From: Spirogloea muscicola
Taxonomy: Eukaryota; Streptophyta; Zygnematophyceae; Spirogloeales; Spirogloeaceae
Assembly (NCBI GenBank): GCA_009602725.1
Contig: WELB01000172.1
Location: 126,146-139,959, forward strand
DNA length: 13,814 bases
Direction of reading: 5' to 3'
A model generated the notes under the pieces. That model worked only from the letters and a program-made list of their open reading frames with translations, was not told where the DNA came from and searched no databases. Shown piece after piece: positions 1 to 8,059 of the stretch. A program made the translations under genes and the position numbers. Numbering within the stretch: the stretch's first letter is position 1; each line of letters opens with the position of its first letter.

Positions 1-34
1 GCGCCGCCTGCCGCGCCCAGCGGCGCCACTCCCG

Positions 35-74
35 CCGCGGATTGCGGCGCGAGTGTCACCGCGGATCGCGGCGC
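35..74. repeat. Tandem near-repeat, two 16-bp units 24 bp apart
   Basis: Units at 35-50 and 59-74 both read CCGCGGATYGCGGCGC, differing only at one T/C position. They lie about 120-160 bp upstream of the Aha1-like start codon. Each unit contains two GCGG blocks. They may be duplicated promoter elements or ordinary GC-rich slippage. Confidence 0.5.
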
Positions 75-154
75 AGGCTGCGGCGGCGGGGCCGCGGCCG
101 GAGAGGTTTGTGTGGCGCCGAGGGCAACGCCGCCAAACCCCAACCCCCCCGGCG

Positions 155-176
155 CCCCCCCCCCCCAGGGGGGGGG
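155..176. repeat. C12-A-G9 homopolymer palindrome
   Basis: Twelve C (155-166), a single A (167) and nine G (168-176) form a self-complementary run that can fold back on itself or, on either strand, adopt quadruplex-type structures. It ends 17 bases before the start codon. In sense orientation it also reads as a polypyrimidine tract followed by AG. Homopolymer length may be inaccurate in the assembly. Confidence 0.6.
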
Positions 177-192
177 CCCGGCGGCGCCGGCG

Positions 193-1151
193 ATGGCCAA
201 GTGGGGCGAAGGCGACCCCCGCTGGCTTGTCGAGGACCGCAACGACGGCTGCAACGTCAACGGATGGCACTGGTTCGCGCCCGTCGGCCTATCTCCACGC
301 CACCGCAAGGGCTGGGGACCCGGCTCTCCCGGCACCGGCCATTGATGCCAGTCGATCTGGCCTTTGGTGCACCGTCTTAACTGGAACCTCAACCGGCCGG
401 CAGGACCGAGAAGAATTACACCAATTGGACGCGGAATCGTATCCAGCACATGGTGAAAGGGGTCTCGGTGTTCGTCGACGACCTCCACTGCGTCGCAATC
501 GTCGGCGACCTTGTTGACATGGACGGCGAGGTGGGTCTTGCTGTATTATCCCAACTCAGCGGCGTTGGCCTGCCTCGGTTGCCACATCTTCAGAGGCTGC
601 AGCCATTGGCCTTGGCTACCGCGCTCGACCAGCTGTCAGATCACAGAGCCGGGGCCTGCGCCAACTGCAATCGTCCCTTGGGGACAGCCAACTCTGTTGC
701 TTAGGGAGGCTGGCCGGCAGAAGGACCTGGCCATGGGATGGTTGGCCGATGCCGACGACGAGGCGAAGCCGCGACCCCACTCGCCGCTGCCGCATGTTGC
801 ACGTGTGAGCAAGAAGTCACTGCTGATGGTGCTCGCCACCTTTCATTGGTGCAGGTTGTGGTCAATACGCGCAAGGGCAACAAGCGCTTTGTGATGTACG
901 ACTTGACTCTTACACTCAGCTGGAGTGCGCCAGTGCTGTACGCGGAGACGGGCCATCGCGAGGACGTAAAGGGGGAGATCAAGCTCGCCGAATTCGCCAA
1001 CGACAACGAGCTCCTTGACTATGTGTACGAGGTCAAGGTTACAGGCGAGGGCCAGGCGCACGACCGGCTCAAAACTGCCATGTGGGGGGCACGAGACGAG
1101 CTCATTGGCATCCTGCACAATGTGCTGGCGGAGCTGGAAACAACTTATTAG
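193..1151 (+). CDS. AHA1: Single-domain Aha1/Hch1-like activator of Hsp90 ATPase, 3 exons, 167 aa
   Basis: Exons read 193-272, 404-530 and 855-1151 (stop TAG). Introns are GT-AG, and the phases (W27 split TG|G, then phase 0) close one frame of 167 residues. The protein begins MAKWGEGDPRWLVEDR, the hallmark opening of Aha1. It continues with NVNGWHW (residues 21-27, family motif NxNNWHW), an EKNYTNW segment and VVVNTRKGNKR (70-80, family RKxK region). It ends after the helix of the Aha1_N domain. By family knowledge this domain binds the middle domain of Hsp90 and stimulates its ATPase in the cytosol. Full-length Aha1 is about 350 residues with a second AHSA1 domain. That domain is absent here and I find no trace of it before 1582, so the protein resembles the yeast single-domain paralogue Hch1. 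The ATG sits in a purine-rich Kozak-like context. The gene converges on the LMBR1-like gene. The family call is firm; activity is inferred. Confidence 0.9.
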
Positions 1152-1582
1152 GTAGGGCGTTGCCAGCCGGTGCATGGTTGTTCGTCTCTGCCAGTGATGC
1201 TGCCCCTGCTTTCAGAGCCCCCTCGTTGTTTGGCTGCCTAACGCAATGTCCACTTAAGCCCTTACCTGCCTCTGGCACTGTCAGCTTCACTGCTACGAAC
1301 TCATAGTTTGGACCTTGAGGGCGATGATGAGACACTTAGCTACAAGTCACTCAGCTCTCACGTTGACCATGCCACCTTCTCAGCACATTCTGCTCCCCAG
1401 CCTTGTGCTTGCAGCATTCGGCGCTTCTTGCTTATTTGGACAGGTGCACGCGTTCTGCCAGGTAGTGCTGCAGTCTCGCACTTGTCGGCCGTCAGAGCCA
1501 ATTCTGTTGTGCAACAAATTAGGCCCATTAAAGAATCGGTAAAGTGTATGAGGGAAACATCTTAACAGCACCAGCGCACTTG
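1152..1582. other. Convergent intergenic region (3' ends of Aha1-like and LMBR1-like genes)
   Basis: The two stop codons face each other across 431 bases, which must hold both 3' UTRs. I see neither AATAAA nor the chlorophyte signal TGTAA on the appropriate strand, so the polyadenylation sites are unplaced. A 75-codon plus-strand frame at 1315-1542 contains a hydrophobic, signal-peptide-like stretch (from about residue 26) followed by four cysteines. Without a homologue or splice support I do not call it a gene. Confidence 0.6.
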
Positions 1583-4500
1583 CTATCGCCGGTTCGCATC
1601 AATGGAGCGGGGCTGGGAGCCAAGCAAGCTGTGGCTGTGCTCGCCCTGGTCGTCTGCCTCCTCAGCGTCGGCTCGTTTTGTCCTACCCAGGCCTTCGAAG
1701 ATGCTGTCCAAAGTGGCAGCCGCCGAGGCGCTGGCACGCTCCCCAGTCTGAGGAGGGTCCATATTGTCAGCTCCCAGGCTCGGCGCCCGAAAGCCCTTGC
1801 CGGATGCGACCCTGCTTGTGAAGTCCTTAAATTTGGACTTCATGGCATCCCAACGTGATTCAAGACCCCCTTCCGAAGCCGTGGGAGGAGATCCGGTGCT
1901 CCGCGGCATTCCTCCACCTGTTGAAACAGATGCTGACAATCCCGCAGAACCCCCACTGTGTCCGTTCATGAACTCTGCCTCCGTCGTCGAGCTCTGGAAG
2001 GGGTCCAACCGCGGGGGCGTGACTGCACGCCGAGGGTCAAGTGCTGGCCCTCGAGGCCTGCCCAGGTTGTCTCTGAACGGGTCATCGGCGGCGTCGAACG
2101 CCCTCTTTGAGGCACTGTTAGGAGCATCCAGCTTGTGGTTCAATGGAGCTTTCCGAGATGCGTCCCTGTACTTGGCAGCGATAGCATTGCGGTTCGAGGT
2201 AGGTATCTCCTGCTCCGTCAGCGATGAGTAGATATTACTTACGACTTCCCTGCCAAACATTCCCTTGTGAGATGCAGACCCATTTAAGGCCTCCTTCTCT
2301 CCTTTGCTTGGCTGGGTCTTGCTAGCCTGCCCACAATTGAGCATCACGGCGAGGTCAAGTGATGTTCGATCGTCTTCATAAACCCCCAAATAGTATGGCG
2401 GGCATGCAACCTCATGACGCGCATATCTTACAAAAATCAAATGGAAGAGGATGTGGGATGCCAAAAATGACCAACAGATAATGCATACCTTAGGAGAGGC
2501 AGTAGTGGGATTCTCCAGATCGAAATCTGAACCAAAGTGCCTCGCCAGAGGCACCACATGCTCTCCAATCTCTGCGCCGCGCTCCAGGCTAGAACGCTCT
2601 GCAAGGCCACCATTGCACCTCGCCACAACTCATTTGTGTGAACCTCAGTTACATCGAGCTTCAGCATACTGCGGGTCCTCTTTGAGCTGAACAGCTAAAC
2701 TGCAATGTGTCGCACCTCGCTGAAGAATGAGGAGGCCAGTGGCATTGAATCCATCCTGCACGCCTTCATCCTCAAGCTCGAATCGAAGCTTGTGCCAGCT
2801 GCTGAACCAGCCGCTAATCTTGTCAACGATGTAATTGAAGACGTTGCTGGCCACCAGGATGGTGTAAACCACCATAATAAGTGGGAAAATCGTATTGAAC
2901 TGACCACCAAGGAAAGGAAGGCCATTTGTTGGGCCCATCCGCTGCAAGAGATTCAAGATATGATGCCACACAAATTGGTGTCAAGATTGCAGAAATCCAA
3001 GACTGCACACGAGCTCTGCATGGTGGTATAATGGTCAAGCATCAGGGATTCGGCCAACTTCCAACAGCAACAAACAGAAGGACAGTGTCAAGCCACAGCA
3101 CCTACCTTCTCAAAGGTTGTCTCCCGGCTCAAATGAATAAGGTTGAGGAAATTGTAACACATTGGAGCTGCAAAGCGGGACACCATCCTGCACCACTAAC
3201 GGAGGTCTTTAATCAGTGCAAGTATTGTCCAGACACTCTTGTTAAACAGCAGATTCATATGCCTCAGCACATGGCAGCTCAGCCCCCTGCATAGGCAGCT
3301 TCACCTATGACGCTTCAACAGCTTGCTCAACTGAATGACCCTTAGCATTTGTCCTAAGTCCATTGGGAGCACATTTGGTTGCGGCAACCAGGGTTAGACT
3401 ACTCACGAGCAATTCAGAAGGAGACTGACAGAGTCAGTGTGCCCAGGCACCAGGTAATAGAATGTGAACATCCCCAATTTGAAGATGGAGTAGTAGGTAC
3501 AAACGCAAATGTACACTAATGGTAAAAAGGTGAGCAGCTGTACACATTCGCACATAGAGGTGGCAATATCAGCTTGTTGCCAGCATGTGGTCAAGAACGT
3601 CAACAATACTCTGCTTTTCAGGAGTAAGAGATCCCTATAAAGTAACCCCAAACCCAGCACTCCGAACTCTCAAACCCTGCACTGCAAAGTCTGCAAGCTT
3701 TGGTACCTGTACAAGCTCCTCCTGCCCACCCGCTGCCTTGATGAGGATGGAGAAGAGGGAGAGGTCAATGACGTGGGTGCTGCCAGCGAGAATGGTGGCT
3801 TCCGCGAAGATAACAGCAAAGGACATGAAACCCAGCATGATAGCGCAAGCTCGCACTATTTGCTGCTTAAATATGCACCGCCACCACCACTCTGCACCAC
3901 CCTCAAGGTACAGGCATCCTCAGTCCCCACTCTCACTCAAGAAAAAGTGTCTTGATCTGATGACTGGCCAGGGTAGCAAACGGATAGATAACAAGGTGCA
4001 AACTAAGCTCTTCAGGGGGACGGACCTGCCACATCCAAGAAGGTGCCCAGGCGTCCCTTTCTTTCGTCGTGGAAGGGAGAGACAAACTTCCTGAAATGAA
4101 TATGTCCTTCTTCTCAGCAGGCATAAAGACTTCTCTCTGAGTAGCATACTAATGTGGATGTTGCACAGCAAGCTGCAAGACAGCAGCAGTAGCCTGATGA
4201 TACATGATAAAAAGTCAGACTCATCAATTACAGAAGCAAGCCAGCCTTAGCTCAGTCTCTTTGAATAGTCAGGCCTCTCTATTAAGTATGACATACCCAC
4301 CATGTTCCTTTCCCGTGCTCGAGATTTTTAATGGTCTCCTCCACTTCCAAAGCCTTCCACACCACTGTTGCATACTCACTGCAGACATGCCGTTGTGAGT
4401 GAGTGGTGAAGGACACAAGCATGGCACAATGTAGATTGCACAGCAGAAATTGCAAGTTGGTTCTTGATTGCATTTCCTTATGAAACTCCGTCAGTGCAAT

Positions 4501-6791
4501 GCCAAGTAGAAGATAGTGCTTGTCTTACGTCTTGTATCGGTAGTACATGTCTTGCGCCCTCCGTAGTCGCCGTCTAAGATCGGCCATACTCTTCTCATCT
4601 GCATCGTAGTCCATATCGCTCTCGCCCATCCGACCACCAGATGGTTTGAAGGTGGTGTCTTCAGCTGCCTGAAAGTACTCAGAGCATGCTCTCATTGCTT
4701 CAGATTGGACTGCTTACCGTAATTACCAGCATTGCTCCAAATTGATCAAGACAACAGCCTAAATTTGGAGTAGGCTACCTGCTATACAAGAGGCGGAGGG
4801 TTTGCTTCACTGGCCCAAGCGTACCATCTCATCAATGATGTCCATCATGGGTCGCAGAAGATCACGTCGAGACATTTGAGTGGACGTCGCTTGTGCAATC
4901 TGCACAAGACTCATCTTGGACTTAGTATTATCAGATAGGTACATCACTTGGACAGCAGATGCCCTCTCAAAAGTCAACAGCAGACCAATGACACAACACC
5001 TTCAAGCCACTGAATGTGTTCTGCTTTGATCCAGGATATGTTCTTCCTAGAGAGCGGCCGTTGTGAGGAAGCTCAGAAAGTGCTCAGTCAAAGATGACTC
5101 TGACGCACGACATAAGTCTCATGTGAGCTATCACTTACCACAAGGACTGTAGAGAGTTCTTGGTGGGCATTATCGAGCTTCTGAGCTACCTTCGCCACCT
5201 TGTGTGAGAGCCACATCTGTCTTGCTGCCAGATCGGCATGCGTCCACAAGCCCCTTGGAAGGTCCACAAGCCCAAAACCAAGGAGAAACGCACCAGTGAC
5301 CAACCCAAAAGTATTTGAGCCTTGGATTGCGAGGCTCACAAGCCCACTCCTGCATAAGCATTGCATGCAAAAAGTGGCCCATGTTGATTTAGAGAGAGAC
5401 TTAGAAATGTGAGAGCTTGTACTTTCGTCACAAAGGTAGACCTACAAATTCTTACAGGCTTAGAGATTGGTGTATTTTTCCGACAATTCAAAATTCTGCT
5501 CTGCGCACCTGCTCCTACTAGAGAGAGTGATCTGATGCAACCTTCACTTTCTCCACATAGTCAAAGAGAGTCGACAGAACAATCTGGAGTAGGAGACAAG
5601 CCATAAGGCTGGGTACTAACCAGTCTATCTCATGTGTCACGATTAAAAGAGTGACCCCAGTAACTGCTACAAGACCAACGCTGGCATAGAGAATGAGATT
5701 GCTGCGTATGCTTGTCTTGAGCCTCTCCTTGTGCGTGAAGTCCCCAGCATCTTCATAGCCTTGTAGTAGAGGTATAATCAGCCTGCCATGAACAGCCACA
5801 CAGTGACTAATATGATAACAGCTGGCACCTGATCGGCAACACTATCCAACCTCATGCTATCAGTAAAGCGAATAACCTTCACAACCGCCAACACTTCCAA
5901 TTACTGATTACCTGTACTGCCAACACCCTTTTATGTAGGGAGTGCTTACACTCAGTAAGCAATCAGTGCTAAGCTGGACTTTCAGAAAGAAGCCAACTTC
6001 AAGGAAAGGCATAAGCGGCTGCACTGCTTGCAAGTTGATCAAGATGCTTAGATGCACAGACTGTATGTCCATGCTCAGAACAGGATACTCGCCTAACACA
6101 CACGAACGTACTGGCAACTTGTAGCGTAAGTTGGGGGTAAACCTAGCTGCAAATTGGTACAGCAACAAGGCACGTGAGCATACCATGTTAAGAAGAAAGC
6201 GCTCCAGTAGGACAGGCCCCACATGATGCTGATCGCCCCGCTCTTGAGCCCGGACATCGTCTGCAGCAAGCGCCAGGCCACCTGATCATGCAGAGCCCTC
6301 GCATGCACTCCGAGCCGCAGCGTCCAGGTGCATCGGAGCTTAACAAATTCTTACGTCGTCGGCACCCCTGGCAGAACAGGAGGTCAGGGCAGGAGCCAGT
6401 GGCAAACCAGGACGAGCAGCAGCAAGAAGCGGAAAAGGCTGCCTGTACCAATTGCGCAAATATCAGCCAGGCCCGTAGAAGGAGGAAATGGTAACGCGCG
6501 AATTCTAGCGACGCAGGCCCTTGGCAACTAACGAGATCCATTCCCAGGGCTGCTCGAGAGCGCAGAGTGAGATCTCCCGATCTCACTGGCGACAAGAGAC
6601 AGGGGAGGAAGGGCCTGCCGCACCTTCCAGACGTCGACGGGCACGAGCACGACGATGGAGAGGTTGATGAACCACGTGAAGGCGACTATGAGGCGTACGT
6701 GCGGGGAGACGCGCGGGGACGCGAAGTGGTGCAGCGTCAGGACCACCATCGCCAGCGTCACGGGCAGCGCGAGCGCATAGAAGGCCCACAT
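1583..6791 (-). CDS. LMBRD2: LMBRD2 / plant LMBR1-like multi-pass membrane protein, 14 exons, 817 aa
   Basis: Exons, 5' to 3' on the minus strand: 6791-6624, 6260-6184, 5782-5621, 5349-5139, 4899-4825, 4668-4529, 4378-4301, 4090-4026, 3891-3707, 3537-3407, 3187-3106, 2941-2716, 2598-2489, 2326-1583 (TAG). All 13 introns are GT-AG and every phase agrees. The protein starts MWAFYALALPVTLAMVVLTL, matching plant LMBR1-like proteins. About nine membrane segments are visible, near residues 2-22, 33-52, 65-82, 112-131, 147-165, 337-359, 388-417, 424-445 and 473-498. A long charged loop with SHKVAKVAQKLDNAHQEL and DMDYDADEKSMADLRRRLRR lies between the fifth and sixth. After the last helix come GLLILQRE and GEHVVPLARHF, then a low-complexity tail of about 250 residues ending near a conserved SRWDAMKSKFKDF block. 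The animal LMBRD2 is linked to GPCR signalling; the plant role is unclear. Orthology is very secure. Exon borders near 4775 and 2242 have alternatives. Confidence 0.95.
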
Positions 6792-7346
6792 GGCGCCGGG
6801 CCGGGCCGCGGGGGGCGGGCCTCGGGAGGCGCTCAGCGGTCGCCGAGTGCCTGGCGGCGCGAGAAGCGGCGGCGCAGGCGGCGGCGGCGGCGGCGGGTGT
6901 TGCGGCTCCTTTCCTTCTGCACCTGGTCTCGCCTTAGCCCGTCTGGTGAGGTGGTTGCCTTCTAGTGGTGGCTCCAGACGAGAGACTGCGGCTGCTGGTA
7001 CGAAAGAGCGTCTCTTGAAGGCAGCCAGGTGGTACAGAGGAGGGTGGTTTAGACCGTTTTAGCGGAGCCACAGGCTAGGCGAACAGGGCGAGGCGCTCTT
7101 CAGTTCCCCCGTGTCAGCAACAGGAGCCAGGCGAGGCGGTCCCTCCGCCAGCCGCTTCTCCCGTCGCTTCCTAGCCTTGGCGCCAGACGAAGCGGCCCGT
7201 CTGCAGCGAAGGCGCGCGGTGCGCATGGAACAAGGCCGAAGGAGCCGAAGCAAGCCACTACACTGCTGGTAAGAAGTACAGTGGAAAATCAAAGAGAGGC
7301 TAAGGTAAGGGAACTATTCGTACAACTGAAGTGAAGGGGGACTTCG
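6792..7346 (-). promoter_or_regulatory. GC-rich promoter/5' UTR region of the LMBR1-like gene
   Basis: This stretch lies directly upstream of the LMBRD2 start codon on the minus strand. It is strongly GC-rich from 6792 to about 6900, including a (GGC)6 trinucleotide run at 6877-6894, and becomes less so further upstream. Frames stay open on both strands, but their residue composition (long Arg, Gly, Ala, Pro runs) is what GC-rich non-coding DNA gives. I see no clear TATA box and no recognisable gene. I infer a CpG-rich promoter plus leader. Confidence 0.45.
6877..6894. repeat. (GGC)6 trinucleotide microsatellite
   Basis: Six uninterrupted GGC units lie 86-103 bases upstream of the LMBRD2 start codon, on its template side, so the transcript would carry GCC repeats if they fall in the leader. 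Confidence 0.8.
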
Positions 7347-7496
7347 GTAACCACGAGTGAGCAAATACATATCTGCCAGACTAATCTGGGGCGCCGGAGC
7401 ACCATCCCACAACCCAGTGGCCAGACTTACTGCGTGCCCAGCACGATGATGTATGGCTAGAGCCTGGGAACGCTGCAAAGTAAGCAACAGCCGCAT
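7347..7496 (-). mobile_element. Decayed retroelement ORF end, copy 2 (relic)
   Basis: The minus strand reads a 50-residue block, MRLLLTLQRSQALAIHHRAG through to LLTRGY. It matches the block at 11090-11239 at 34 of 50 positions, with mostly conservative changes (L/I, V/I, F/Y, S/T). Nucleotide similarity ends within a few codons upstream, so this copy is truncated or scrambled there. The stop codon found after TRGY in the other copy is CGA here, and the frame runs on to 7314. The lSvtLQRsqA pattern recalls the C-terminal end of reverse-transcriptase polyproteins in non-LTR or related retrotransposons. That assignment is from memory of the family and is moderate. It lies between COX15 and LMBRD2. 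Confidence 0.5.
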
Positions 7497-8059
7497 CCTA
7501 ATAGCACCTCTCCCACTTGTCCATGTGACATTCGCGAGCCGCCACTTCAACTCCACTGTCAGGTAGGCGTGCTGCTGCCGACTTCGGCCATTTGGACTTG
7601 GGGCTACCGCCTGGTCGGCTTCAGGGTCCGCCGGCCTATAGCATTTGGGGATGCGCTGCCAACCCTGGTGCCACCGCCACCGGGAGCACACCTCTCATCT
7701 GTAAGCCACTGGCTTCCACAGCCCCCTATATATCAGCAGCCCCCTTTTTGTTGACAGGATACCTGGGCTCCCTCGACCAAGAGTCGACAATGAGATGTGG
7801 CTGCTAGCATGGTACTCGAGAGCCGCCGTACTCGCCAACAAGAGCAGCAGCTGATGCTGGAGAGTGACCATTGTGACCGTCCATTGTACATGAATACAGC
7901 ATAATGCGCAACCACAGTGGCAATATGCCACAGGCTAAGGAATCAAGTTTCTCTTAATAGCCCCAACCCTGGATGAATATTTAGGGGAAGGAACGTGACC
8001 TCTTCAAGAAGCCTAACTAAAAGCTTTGCCAGCGCGAACTATGTATGCAGGTGTATTGT
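7497..8059. other. Intergenic region downstream of COX15
   Basis: This segment holds the COX15 3' UTR on the minus strand and the upstream flank of the retroelement relic. A TATATAT at 7727-7733 is the only AT-rich box, and it is not positioned to serve a gene start. I find no TGTAA or AATAAA in the COX15 sense, no tRNA and no recognisable coding segment. The minus-strand frame at 7691-7497 that leads into the relic has no visible counterpart in the other copy. Confidence 0.5.

Larger units (their letters stand above)
1..192 (+). promoter_or_regulatory. GC-rich leader/promoter of the Aha1-like gene
   Basis: This segment is almost entirely G and C and immediately precedes the start codon. It carries two near-identical 16-mers (35-50 and 59-74, one mismatch, period 24) and a run of 12 C, one A and 9 G at 155-176. 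No TATA box is visible. Several overlapping frames stay open here, as expected for very GC-rich DNA, and none shows protein homology I recognise. I infer a CpG-rich promoter plus 5' UTR. The C run followed by AG could also be the end of a 5' UTR intron. Confidence 0.45.

Noticed and set aside
42-517. Several overlapping long plus-strand frames at the left edge.
   Set aside because: They are Arg/Pro/Gly-rich shadows of GC-rich DNA and cross the first Aha1-like exon and intron in wrong frames; only the frame starting at 193 has homology.
6567-6965. Plus-strand frame of about 130 codons with long Arg and Gly runs.
   Set aside because: It is antisense to LMBRD2 exon 1 and its GC-rich promoter; composition explains it and no motif is visible.
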